The position numbers were made by a program, and so were the translations under genes. The notes beneath the pieces were generated by a model. It searched no databases and had not been told where the DNA came from. It was given only the letters and a program-made list of their open reading frames with translations. Source: Bacillota bacterium (GTDB taxonomy: Bacteria; Bacillota_I; Bacilli_A; Acholeplasmatales; Acholeplasmataceae). Taken from it: 29,547 nucleotides of DNA. The stretch is from positions 1 to 29,547 of the forward strand of contig JAURNN010000054.1 in assembly GCA_030830185.1 (NCBI GenBank), written 5' to 3'. Of the stretch, positions 22,735-29,547 are shown piece by piece; the first letter of the stretch is position 1, and each line of letters begins with the position of its first letter.

Positions 22735-23586
22735 TTATGCATTCCTTTCTAAGGATAATGCAATCCCTTGTAGTAAACGGTCTAATACAATCGCTAAAAA
22801 GACAATCGCTAACCCTGCTTGAATTCCTCGTCCTACTTCTAAACGACGTATTGCAATTAATACTTCACTCCCAATACCATCGGCACCAATCATTGATGAA
22901 ATCACAACCATGGCCATTGCCATCATGGTTGTTTGATTCACACCTGTCATAATTGTTGGTAGTGATTGCGGAATTTCAATTTTAAATAACATTTGTCTCG
23001 CTGTTGAACCAAAAGAAAGTCCAGCTTCAACAACTTCTTTATTCACAGATTTAATTCCTAAATACGTAAGTCTAATGAGTGGTGGGACAGCATAAATCGT
23101 TGTTGCAAAAACAGCTGGTACTTTCCCTAAACCAAATAACATGACTGCAGGAATTAAATACACAAAAGAAGGCATGGTTTGCATGGCATCTAATGTTGGT
23201 TTTAAAATAGATTCTAAACGTTTTGATTTTGCCATCAATATACCTGTTGGTAAGCCAATTAACATTGATACTATCACACTAATTAATACAATTACTAGTG
23301 TATAAATCATATCTTCCCATAAACCAAAGACACCGATTAACAATAGCATTGATGATAGCATGAGTCCTGTTTTTATATTATAGAGTCGGTATGCTAAATA
23401 AAATACAGCTAGTACATAGACAAACCAAGGTATGATACTTAATAAGTTTTCTGTCGCATCAAAAATAGAAAAGATGATTTTTCTAATTAAATCAAAAAAA
23501 CCATCTAAATTCACTAATATCCAATCAATGATGACATCAAAAAAATCACTGATTTCAAATACTAAACTTTCTGGATATGTAAACAT
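22735..23586 (-). CDS. proW: Glycine betaine/proline ABC transporter permease
   Basis: Membrane subunit of the osmoprotectant importer, 283 residues. After an amphipathic N-terminus (FEISDFFDVIIDWILVNLDGFFDLI) come about six helices with IGLPTGILMAKSKRLE, LDAMQTMPSFVYLIPAVMLFGLGKVPA and the EAA loop AGLSFGSTARQMLFKIEIP. These are clear ProW/OpuAB signs. AAGGGAG precedes the ATG. Second gene of proX-proW-proV; a stable hairpin lies between it and proX. Confidence 0.95.
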   Translation of the reverse strand: MFTYPESLVFEISDFFDVIIDWILVNLDGFFDLIRKIIFSIFDATENLLSIIPWFVYVLAVFYLAYRLYNIKTGLMLSSMLLLIGVFGLWEDMIYTLVIVLISVIVSMLIGLPTGILMAKSKRLESILKPTLDAMQTMPSFVYLIPAVMLFGLGKVPAVFATTIYAVPPLIRLTYLGIKSVNKEVVEAGLSFGSTARQMLFKIEIPQSLPTIMTGVNQTTMMAMAMVVISSMIGADGIGSEVLIAIRRLEVGRGIQAGLAIVFLAIVLDRLLQGIALSLERNA

Positions 23587-23610
23587 ATCTTCACTCCCTT
23601 AACATAATAG

Positions 23611-23631
23611 GCACCCACATGAAGTGGGTGC
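23611..23631 (-). other. Intercistronic hairpin between proX and proW
   Basis: GC-rich perfect stem GCACCCAC / GTGGGTGC with a five-base loop and no T run on the minus strand. It sits seven bases after proX and before the proW ribosome site. It could protect the proX message end and so raise receptor output over permease, as known for other binding-protein operons. Confidence 0.65.
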
Positions 23632-23638
23632 TTTCTTA

Positions 23639-24637
23639 TTATTCAGCATCAAGTGCTGCTTTTACTTTTGTATAAACATCTGCTGGTACAATACTTTGTA
23701 ACCAAGCGTCATTTTCTTGTAAGAACCATATTGCTGCTTCTAATGAAGTAGCATCGTTATCTTGCATGTAACCTAGTCCTGCATTTGTTAGTGCAGACGA
23801 AGTTTCATAATTTTCTAAGAATGCAGTAATTTCAGGATATTCTTCTCTGAATCCACCTCTAACAACAACTGTAACGTTCACTGTTGGAAATGCACCTATA
23901 CCGTTTGCAAAATCTTCTGGTGAATATGGACTATCTTCTAGTAATCTTAAATCATAGATTCCCATGAGCCACGTTGGTTCCCAGTAATAACTGACAACTG
24001 GATCTTTGGTTGTAAATGCACCTGCAATTTGAGCAGCTAATGTTGCACCTGAATCAATGGTTCTGAAGTTATAGTTATCTCCTAAACCATAAGATGCAAT
24101 TTCCATCTTTTTATTTAAGAAAGCAGTTGCAGACCAACCTTCAGGTCCACCATAGATGACACCTTTACCTGGATCATTCGGATCATCAAATAAAGCAATG
24201 ACATCTGCTCTTTTTAAATCCTCAACACTTAGAATCGGACCAGTTAAATCAAAGTCTTCCCATTCATCTTGTAGGTAGTAAGGAACATATAGACCTTGTG
24301 TATTATCATCATAATTTGTTGCAAGTTCTTCGTAATCCCCATTATCAATACCTTCTTGATAAGTTGGTACATTATCACTCCATAATTCTAAACTAATATC
24401 AATATCATTTGATCTTAATGAAGTAATCATAATTGCTGTATCCGTTAATACAGTCTCAAACTGAACATCATAACCATGTTCTAAAATATACCCAGCGACT
24501 TGATTGTGGAATGCGTGACTATCCCAGTCACCTTCTCCTAAAATCAACGTTGGTGTGTCATCGGTTGTACATGATGCTAAACCAAGAACACTAAAAGTTA
24601 ATAAAAAAAGAATTATCATTTTAGATAAAAATTTCAT
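23639..24637 (-). CDS. proX: Glycine betaine-binding lipoprotein ProX
   Basis: Receptor of the osmoprotectant importer, 332 residues with lipoprotein signal MKFLSKMIILFLLTFSVLGLASC. Family signs: LGEGDWDSHAFHNQVAGYILEH, ISLELWSDNVPTYQEG, VIYGGPEGWSATAFLNKK, VVSYYWEPTWLMG. The first gene of proX-proW-proV, under a strong promoter. ATG 24637 is 13 bases after GGAGAG, rather far; a GTG at 24649 is too near that site. The upstream open frame to 24703 runs through the promoter and is not coding. Confidence 0.93.
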   Translation of the reverse strand: MKFLSKMIILFLLTFSVLGLASCTTDDTPTLILGEGDWDSHAFHNQVAGYILEHGYDVQFETVLTDTAIMITSLRSNDIDISLELWSDNVPTYQEGIDNGDYEELATNYDDNTQGLYVPYYLQDEWEDFDLTGPILSVEDLKRADVIALFDDPNDPGKGVIYGGPEGWSATAFLNKKMEIASYGLGDNYNFRTIDSGATLAAQIAGAFTTKDPVVSYYWEPTWLMGIYDLRLLEDSPYSPEDFANGIGAFPTVNVTVVVRGGFREEYPEITAFLENYETSSALTNAGLGYMQDNDATSLEAAIWFLQENDAWLQSIVPADVYTKVKAALDAE

Positions 24638-24674
24638 AACTTTTTTCACTCTCCTTTTTTGTTTTTCTGTTTTA

Positions 24675-24703
24675 ATTGTAGCACTCATAAGGCTATTTGT
24701 CAA
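24675..24703 (-). promoter_or_regulatory. Sigma-A promoter of proX-proW-proV
   Basis: On the minus strand TTGACA (24703-24698), 17-base spacer, TACAAT (24680-24675), with the TGC extension just before. RNA should start near 24668, giving a leader of about 31 bases. Confidence 0.85.
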
Positions 24704-24901
24704 AATGGTTGGGTTATTGAAGCGCTTACATTTTATATTTATTATGTAAATTTATTGTAAATTTATATTAAAAATATTATATAGAATTTATTGTGATATT
24801 ACCTTAAGAGAGGTGCTTAAAAAATTATACGGTAGGTGTTTGAGGTTCCTTTAATAAGTTTTTACACAATTTTATATATTTATGAATAAGTTCCATATCA
24901 T
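24704..24901. promoter_or_regulatory. Intergenic control region between the betaine and amino-acid importers
   Basis: The only gap over 300 bases (24638-24960) holds the two divergent promoters and this AT-rich middle part. It contains a cre-like site, TTGAAGCGCTTACA at 24717-24730 (one mismatch to the CcpA consensus), 13 bases upstream of the proX -35. It also holds a perfect tandem 11-base repeat, TGTAAATTTAT at 24745-24755 and 24756-24766. From 24770 to 24900 I see no gene, RNA fold or repeat that I can support. Confidence 0.45.
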
Positions 24902-24930
24902 TTGATTGAAAAGTTATTGAGTATTATAAT
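24902..24930 (+). promoter_or_regulatory. Promoter of the amino-acid importer operon
   Basis: TTGATT (24902-24907), 17-base spacer, TATAAT (24925-24930). RNA should begin near 24937, leaving about 24 bases before the start codon at 24961. Confidence 0.75.
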
Positions 24931-24960
24931 AGCCTTATGAAAATAAAAGGAGACTCACGC

Positions 24961-25767
24961 ATGAAAAAAATTTTAACATTAGTTGTATTATTTACTTCTA
25001 TATTTGTATTAGCGAGTTGTGAAGCAGAAGGACCATTAAGAGTTGCCATGGATTTACGTTATCCACCATTTGAAACGGTTGATGATATGAATAATCCAGA
25101 AGGTATCTCAGTAGATATTGCATTAGCATTTGGAGAATTTATTGGACGTGAAGTTGAAATCGTCAATACAAGTTTTGGATCAATCATACCAGCACTTCAA
25201 GCAGGTGAAGTTGATATTGCAATCGCTTCTATGAGTATTACTGCTGCAAGAGCTGAAGTTGTCGATTTTTCTAACCCATACTTCTACTTCAAAATCATTA
25301 CTTTAGTAAATAAAGATTTTGCTGCAGAAAATAATATCACTGAAGATTCTACAGTTGAAGAATTAAGAAATAGCGGTGGTACATTTACAGGTATTGCATC
25401 TCAAGTTTCAACAACGATTCCTGCATCTTATGATATCGCAGTCACTGAAGCAGCTGACCTTGCAACTGCGGTTGTGAATGTTGAACAAGGAACAGCAGAT
25501 ATTTTATTAATGAGTGCAAATCCAGTTGTACAAGCATATAATGCAAATAAAGATGATTTAATGGTTGTTTGGTCACCTTGGGTATCTTCACCTATTGGAA
25601 TGGCTGTCAACAAAGGAAATACTGAATTATTAGAACTCGCAAATGATTTCATTGCAACATTTAATGAAGAAGGCGGTTTGTACGATGTTCTAAGTACAAA
25701 ATATGATGCACAAATACTAACAACACTCGGACGTTTTGGATTAGAATTTTATATTAATGAAAATTAA
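24961..25767 (+). CDS. Polar amino-acid-binding lipoprotein
   Basis: Receptor of an amino-acid ABC importer, 268 residues. Lipoprotein signal MKKILTLVVLFTSIFVLASC, then the family 3 solute-binding start LRVAMDLRYPPFETVD, GISVDIALAFGEFIGREVEI, SIIPALQAGEVDIAIASMSITAARAE and VDFSNPYFYF. These match receptors for arginine, lysine, histidine, glutamine or cystine; the ligand cannot be told. ATG 24961 with AAGGAG is chosen over the in-frame ATG at 24937, which falls at the transcription start. First gene of a three-gene operon with permease and ATPase. Confidence 0.93.
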   Translation: MKKILTLVVLFTSIFVLASCEAEGPLRVAMDLRYPPFETVDDMNNPEGISVDIALAFGEFIGREVEIVNTSFGSIIPALQAGEVDIAIASMSITAARAEVVDFSNPYFYFKIITLVNKDFAAENNITEDSTVEELRNSGGTFTGIASQVSTTIPASYDIAVTEAADLATAVVNVEQGTADILLMSANPVVQAYNANKDDLMVVWSPWVSSPIGMAVNKGNTELLELANDFIATFNEEGGLYDVLSTKYDAQILTTLGRFGLEFYINEN

Positions 25768-25774
25768 GATAGTT

Positions 25775-25800
25775 GCGGCGAATGCCGCTTCTATTTTTTG
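25775..25800 (+). terminator. Hairpin after the amino-acid receptor gene, partial terminator
   Basis: Five-base GC stem GCGGC / GCCGC with loop GAAT, followed by TTCTATTTTTTG. It lies between the receptor and permease genes of one operon, so it probably ends part of the transcripts and keeps the receptor in excess. Confidence 0.6.
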
Positions 25801-25813
25801 AGGTCGTTTTTTT

Positions 25814-26596
25814 ATGGTCACATCAAAACCTAAACAAAAAAAATCTTTTGATTACCCAAAGCTTTTTAGTTATTTACTCGTATTTTTATCCATCTTCTTA
25901 TTCATATGGTTTGTCGCAACAAGACGTACGTCAGACTTTAAGCTTTATTTAATCACTGACACATATGGGCCATTAATTATTGAAGGTTTCTTAAATACAA
26001 TTTGGATATCTATCGTTGCGTTACTAGGATCAGTTGTTTTAGGGTTTATTTTTTACTTATTTTCAATCACCAAAGATAAATATGTTGGTGCTTACTTAAG
26101 AGCATTTACAAATGTTTTTACTGAAATCATTTATGGAACACCTCTTCTCGTGATGGTTGTAATCGCAGCATTTGTCATTGGACCTGCGTTTAACATTTAC
26201 AGCAGAAATATTACAGGATTAATTGGACTAATTATATATATTTCACCTTATATGAAAAATGTGTATCAAGCTGCTTTTTCTTCTGTAGGAAATGATCAAT
26301 ATATGGCAATGGATTTATTTGGATTCACTGCCTATCAGCGGTATCGTTATATCATTATCCCGCAAGTCATTCGAATTTTAATGCCACCACTTATGAATAA
26401 TTTTTCCTTAATTATTAAAGGGAGTGCATTATTGTACGTATTATCATTTAATGAGCTTTATTACTCAATTGTCATCGCACAATCTAAAACATTTGCATTT
26501 GTTGAAGGTTATTTACTAATGTGGGCACTTTATTTAATTATTACCATTCCACTTTCACAACTGACCAAACTCATTGAAAGGAAATGGAGTTTATGA
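25814..26596 (+). CDS. Amino-acid ABC transporter permease
   Basis: HisM/GlnP-type permease of 260 residues. A basic start (TSKPKQKKSF) is followed by about five to six helices; GFLNTIWISIVALLGSVVLGFIFYL is the typical first core helix, EIIYGTPLLVMVV follows. The EAA loop reads FGFTAYQRYRYIIIPQVIR. Only one permease gene is present, so the pore is probably a homodimer. GAGG lies before a T-rich spacer and the ATG. Its stop overlaps the ATPase start (ATGA). Confidence 0.93.
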   Translation: MVTSKPKQKKSFDYPKLFSYLLVFLSIFLFIWFVATRRTSDFKLYLITDTYGPLIIEGFLNTIWISIVALLGSVVLGFIFYLFSITKDKYVGAYLRAFTNVFTEIIYGTPLLVMVVIAAFVIGPAFNIYSRNITGLIGLIIYISPYMKNVYQAAFSSVGNDQYMAMDLFGFTAYQRYRYIIIPQVIRILMPPLMNNFSLIIKGSALLYVLSFNELYYSIVIAQSKTFAFVEGYLLMWALYLIITIPLSQLTKLIERKWSL

Positions 26597-27297
26597 ACAT
26601 TAACATTAAAAACATCACGCATAAATATGATGTTGATGTCTTACATGACATTTCATTTATTTTAGAGGGTTATAAATCAGTCGCAATCATTGGTATCTCA
26701 GGTTCTGGTAAATCTACGTTACTTAGGTTAATGTCTGGAATAGAAAGACCAACTTCAGGTGATATTTATATTGACGGTCAAAATGTATTAGATCCACTAT
26801 ATAAAAAACACATTGGTTTTATTTTCCAACATCATAATTTATTTCCTCATTTATCTTTAGAGGAAAATATCACGCTCGTTTTAGAAAAAACAAGAGGCGT
26901 TGATAAACTAACTGCAAAAGAAACGGCACATAAATATTTATCATTACTTCATCTAGAAGATCAAGTGTATAAAAAACCAAAAAATGTGTCTGGTGGTCAA
27001 GCACAACGTGCATCGATTGCAAGAGCATTATCGGTTGACCCTTCTACCATTTTCATGGATGAACCTACTGCTTCTTTAGATCCAATTTTAACATTTGAAG
27101 TATTATCAGCGGTTCAAGAATTAAGGGTTTTAGGAAAGAACTTTGTCTTTGTGACACATGTTCTAAGCTTTGTTAGAGACTTTGCAGATTATGTGGTTTT
27201 TATGCACGAAGGAAACATCGCTGAACACGGAACACCTGATATTTTAGATCATCCTAAACATCAAGCATTTAAAGATTTCATGATGAAAGTTAAATAA
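26593..27297 (+). CDS. Amino-acid ABC transporter ATPase
   Basis: ATP-hydrolysing subunit of the amino-acid importer, 234 residues, the normal GlnQ/HisP length. Walker A GISGSGKS near 34-41, Q-loop FIFQHHNLFPHLSLEENI, signature VSGGQAQRASIARAL, Walker B TIFMDEPTASLDP, H-loop VTHVLSFVRDFADYVVFM. The Glu-Thr pair after Walker B is in the usual form. ATG 26593 overlaps the permease stop as ATGA; the upstream ATG at 26584 is too near its ribosome site. Last gene of the operon. Confidence 0.94.
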   Translation: MNINIKNITHKYDVDVLHDISFILEGYKSVAIIGISGSGKSTLLRLMSGIERPTSGDIYIDGQNVLDPLYKKHIGFIFQHHNLFPHLSLEENITLVLEKTRGVDKLTAKETAHKYLSLLHLEDQVYKKPKNVSGGQAQRASIARALSVDPSTIFMDEPTASLDPILTFEVLSAVQELRVLGKNFVFVTHVLSFVRDFADYVVFMHEGNIAEHGTPDILDHPKHQAFKDFMMKVK

Positions 27298-27329
27298 AAA
27301 AACATCTACTTATGTAGATGTTTTTTTAT
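27296..27329. terminator. Bidirectional terminator
   Basis: Stem AACATCTAC / GTAGATGTT with loop TTAT, flanked by A run on the left and T run on the right, so it can end both the plus-strand ATPase operon and the minus-strand rhomboid gene. Confidence 0.85.
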
Positions 27330-27913
27330 GATTGTAATCTTGGTTTAACCAATATAAAGTAAAGTAAAAACCCTGATAATAATCCACCAATGTGACCGTA
27401 AAAACTCACTTGAGGTATGATAAATGTTAATGCCACATTAATAAAGGTTAAACTTCGAATTGATCTTATAAAATACGGATTAAAGTAATATGGTTTTAAA
27501 TAGGTCATGATAAATAAGGACCCGATGATACCAAAGATGGCACCAGATGCCCCAACTGTTACAACATTAGGATCACCTAGTGCATAAACTGCAAAACTTG
27601 CAAGTAATCCTGTTCCCAAATAAAACATTAGAAATATCCATTTTCCTAGGATACGTTCAAGGAGTGCACCTAAATAAAATAAAACATACATATTAAAAAA
27701 GATATGAAGTAAAGATCCATGTAAAAACATTGCCGTTAGTAACCTGTACCACTCGTTATTAAATGTAATAAACGGTGGATATAAAGCACCCCACTCAATT
27801 AAATTGATTAAATCACTAAATCCACCGGTTGTTAAAACAACAACCGCCATCATTGCATTAATTAAGATAATTAAAGATGTCATTGGATTTTTTTCATAGT
27901 AGTTCATAATCAT
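27326..27913 (-). CDS. Rhomboid family intramembrane serine protease
   Basis: Membrane serine protease of 195 residues with six helices. The catalytic pair is Ser123 in GASGAIFG and His174 in FYGHIGGLLSG. The conserved HxxxN of helix 2 is present (His70, Asn74 in LLHIFFNMY), as are the L1-loop residues WYRLLTAMFLHGS. This is the minimal bacterial form with no cytosolic extension. Two in-frame ATGs (27913, 27907) have no ribosome site, and the -10 box at 27921-27926 places the RNA start at about the first ATG, so the message may be leaderless. Substrate unknown. Confidence 0.92.
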   Translation of the reverse strand: MIMNYYEKNPMTSLIILINAMMAVVVLTTGGFSDLINLIEWGALYPPFITFNNEWYRLLTAMFLHGSLLHIFFNMYVLFYLGALLERILGKWIFLMFYLGTGLLASFAVYALGDPNVVTVGASGAIFGIIGSLFIMTYLKPYYFNPYFIRSIRSLTFINVALTFIIPQVSFYGHIGGLLSGFLLYFILVKPRLQS

Positions 27914-27920
27914 ATGTCTT

Positions 27921-27948
27921 ATTATAACAAAAAAACATCCATTGTCAT
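27921..27948 (-). promoter_or_regulatory. Promoter of the rhomboid gene
   Basis: On the minus strand ATGACA (27948-27943), 16-base spacer, TATAAT (27926-27921). The -35 lies in the loop of the upstream terminator hairpin. The expected RNA start, about 27914, is at the start codon. Confidence 0.65.
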
Positions 27949-27954
27949 GGATGT
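27935..27954 (-). terminator. Terminator of the UMF1-type MFS gene
   Basis: Perfect eight-base stem ACATCCAT / ATGGATGT with a four-base loop, followed by a T run on the minus strand. Confidence 0.75.
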
Positions 27955-27977
27955 CAATTTGTTTTTATAGAATATTA

Positions 27978-29234
27978 TTATTTTGCTAAGCTTTTATTTG
28001 GGTTGACAAAGAAAAATAAGAGTGTTCCGATAGCAAGCGGCCCATATAATACAAGCACTGCTTGATTGGTTCCCCATGAATTAATCACAAGTCCTAATAA
28101 GAAGGGGCTGATAATCCCACTAAATTTCCCAAAGACACTAAAGAATCCAAAGAATTCATTTGATTTTTCAGCAGGTAACATTTTTGCAAAATAGCTTCTT
28201 GAAATCGATTGAATACCCCCTTGAGCTATCCCTACAAGTAAACCTACGATCCACATTAAATACGTTGTTTCTTCTGTAATGAAATACGTAATTCCAATGG
28301 TAATGGCGTAAACAAATATACCCCATAAAATCATGATCTTGCCACCATATTTAGAAGCGAGTGTTCCATAAATAATTGCTGATGGAAACGCAACAACTTG
28401 TACTAATACAACCACACCAAGTAATGTGGTCACGCCAACCCCTAAATCAGAACCTAACGTTGTTGCAAGACGAATCACAGTATTAACAACATCGATATAA
28501 AATAAATAAGCAATCATAAATAAGAATATCATCTTATATTTCTTAATATCTTTAAATGTTCTAAAAAGACGTTGATAACTTCTTAAAACTGGTTTCTTCT
28601 CATGTTCTAATTCATAGACTTGTTTAACATCTTTTAAGATCGGTTGTGAGAAAACATACCACCAAATAATTGCAACAATGAACGCAAAACTTACTGATAA
28701 TTGTTCAAAGCTTTCATTTAAAAAGCCCAATGTCACTAATGCATACGGTAAAATTGCAATTGCAAAAGGAATCATTGAACCAATATAGCCCCATGCATAA
28801 CCTGCTGAAGAAACTTTATCCATACGTGATTCATCAGTAACATCTACTAAAAAGGCATCGTAAACAATATTTGACATGTTATATCCAATCGATGAGATAA
28901 TGAAAACAACAATCAACGCAAGTGGACTCAATCCAGGAACAGCAAGAAATAATCCTCCTAAAATACCTAGTGTCAAAAAGACTTTAAAAAACTTCTTCTT
29001 ATTGCCTCTATAATCAGATAAAGACCCAATAATCGGTGCTAAAATTGCATCTGTTAATGCAATACCAGCAGTTACAAAAGCAAATATTTGAGTTCTGTTA
29101 TCAATATTGGCTGCAATCGTTTGATAATAAATAGGAAATAAAACGGTAATAATGGTTAATATATACGCAGAATTAGCGATATCGTATAAGATCCAACTTC
29201 TTTCAAGCTTTGAAAAACCTGGTAATTTAAACAT
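27978..29234 (-). CDS. MFS transporter, UMF1/Atg22-like family
   Basis: Major facilitator of 418 residues with about twelve helices. Family signs: WILYDIANSAYILTIITVLFPIYYQ at the start, ALTDAILAPIIGSLSDYRGNKKKFF (motif A), YNMSNIVYDAFLVDVTDESRMDKVSSAGYAWGYIGS, and GIAQGGIQSISRSYFAKMLP in the second half. These are the hallmarks of the UMF1 family, related to yeast Atg22, a vacuolar amino-acid exporter. The substrate of bacterial members is mostly unknown. AAGAAGG precedes the ATG. Transcribed alone, with its own terminator. Confidence 0.92.
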   Translation of the reverse strand: MFKLPGFSKLERSWILYDIANSAYILTIITVLFPIYYQTIAANIDNRTQIFAFVTAGIALTDAILAPIIGSLSDYRGNKKKFFKVFLTLGILGGLFLAVPGLSPLALIVVFIISSIGYNMSNIVYDAFLVDVTDESRMDKVSSAGYAWGYIGSMIPFAIAILPYALVTLGFLNESFEQLSVSFAFIVAIIWWYVFSQPILKDVKQVYELEHEKKPVLRSYQRLFRTFKDIKKYKMIFLFMIAYLFYIDVVNTVIRLATTLGSDLGVGVTTLLGVVVLVQVVAFPSAIIYGTLASKYGGKIMILWGIFVYAITIGITYFITEETTYLMWIVGLLVGIAQGGIQSISRSYFAKMLPAEKSNEFFGFFSVFGKFSGIISPFLLGLVINSWGTNQAVLVLYGPLAIGTLLFFFVNPNKSLAK

Positions 29235-29335
29235 AGCGACCTTCTTTGTTTTTTTATATTGTATACTATTTTTCTTAAAATGAGATAATATTTGAGTTTT
29301 TTTACAATAAATTTATGTTCATTTTCAACTATCAT

Positions 29336-29363
29336 TTTACAAATAAAAAATTAGTGCTATAAT
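29336..29363 (+). promoter_or_regulatory. Promoter of the gene starting at 29396
   Basis: TTTACA (29336-29341), 16-base spacer ending in TGC, TATAAT (29358-29363): an extended -10 promoter. The leader would be about 26 bases. Confidence 0.75.
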
Positions 29364-29395
29364 AAAATGTGGTTAAAACGTGAGAAGGTGACAAT

Positions 29396-29547
29396 TTGCA
29401 AGATTCTATTACCAAAGAGATCATTGCACTCGACAAAAAACTTCGAGAAAAAATTGAACTCTTAGAGTTAGAAAAGCAACATTTGGATCAAACCATCGAT
29501 AAAGAAACAAATAAATTGATAGAACAATTTAAAATTGATCTATCCAA
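29396..29547 (+). CDS. Start of a coiled-coil protein of unknown function (runs off window)
   Basis: Fifty residues are visible before the right edge. The start codon is probably TTG at 29396, five bases after AAGGTG and behind a good extended -10 promoter; there is no in-frame ATG nearby. The visible part is highly charged and helical with Leu/Ile at heptad spacing (KKLREKIELLELEKQHLD), so a coiled coil is likely. It could be a structural or ATP-synthase-stalk-like protein, but the visible part does not permit a family call. Confidence 0.65.
   Translation, partial: MQDSITKEIIALDKKLREKIELLELEKQHLDQTIDKETNKLIEQFKIDLS

Noticed and set aside
24638..24703. Longer ProX N-terminus starting at 24703
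   Set aside because: These codons coincide with a strong promoter (TTGACA, TACAAT) and ribosome site, and precede the true signal peptide.
1..29547. Mycoplasma genetic code with TGA read as Trp
   Set aside because: TGA ends several genes in overlapping ATGA or TTGA junctions, and Trp is encoded by TGG throughout.
1..29547. tRNA, rRNA, CRISPR, insertion sequence or prophage
   Set aside because: None was seen by eye: no regular spaced repeats, no transposase or integrase motifs, and no tRNA-like cloverleaf with the GTTCGA-type loop in the gaps.

Overview
The window looks like the chromosome of a low-GC, single-membrane bacterium, most likely a wall-less or wall-poor relative of Acholeplasma or Izemoplasma, or failing that another low-GC Firmicute. 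The grounds are A+T-rich DNA, several lipobox-type lipoproteins (PotD, the cytochrome b5 protein, PstS, ProX, the amino-acid receptor), strong GGAGG-type ribosome sites, sigma-A promoters close to consensus, and TGG for Trp with TGA used as a stop (potC, potA, tetR, crtQ, the amino-acid permease). TGA as a stop rules out the Mycoplasma/Spiroplasma code. The placement is an inference; no rRNA, tRNA or marker gene is present to settle it.

Layout. 1-3234 (-): spermidine/putrescine importer potABCD, with potD cut by the window edge, driven by a perfect TTGACA-N16-TATAAT promoter. 3435-3914 (+): a small membrane protein of unknown role with a CxxC. 3982-7095 (+): a TetR repressor with a perfect palindromic operator, an ABC exporter (one ATPase, two permeases) and a small two-helix membrane protein. 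7084-7185 (-): a possible 33-residue SHOCT-like peptide gene. 7265-9097 (-): a cytochrome b5 / fasciclin / InlB-repeat / cytochrome b5 surface lipoprotein followed by a ferric-reductase-like heme membrane protein. 9186-10247 (-): chrA. 10368-11962 (+): a crtQ/crtO-like pair for glycosylation and acylation of a carotenoid-type lipid. 11922-12458 (-): a Nudix hydrolase.

12508-17542 (-): phosphate operon pstS-pstC-pstA-pstB-phoU ending in a frameshifted thioredoxin-type arsenate reductase, behind a promoter with Pho-box-like direct repeats. PstS has its two lobes in reversed order (a circular permutation) and PstA has a large extracellular insertion. 17659-19940 (-): two unknown membrane proteins and GMP reductase. 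19970-20584 (+): an AlkA-like DNA glycosylase. 20560-21507 (-): a zinc-dependent phospholipase C-like protein. 21570-24637 (-): glycine betaine importer proX-proW-proV. 24961-27297 (+): a polar amino-acid ABC importer. 27326-27913 (-): rhomboid protease. 27978-29234 (-): a UMF1-type MFS transporter. 29396-end (+): the start of a coiled-coil protein.

The theme is uptake and exchange across a single membrane: four ABC importers (polyamine, phosphate, betaine, amino acid), one ABC exporter, chromate and MFS carriers. The two most unusual items are the permuted PstS and the two-gene heme-protein module on the cell surface. Transcription signals are very compact: in two places the -35 box of the next gene lies in or beside the loop of the previous gene's terminator hairpin.
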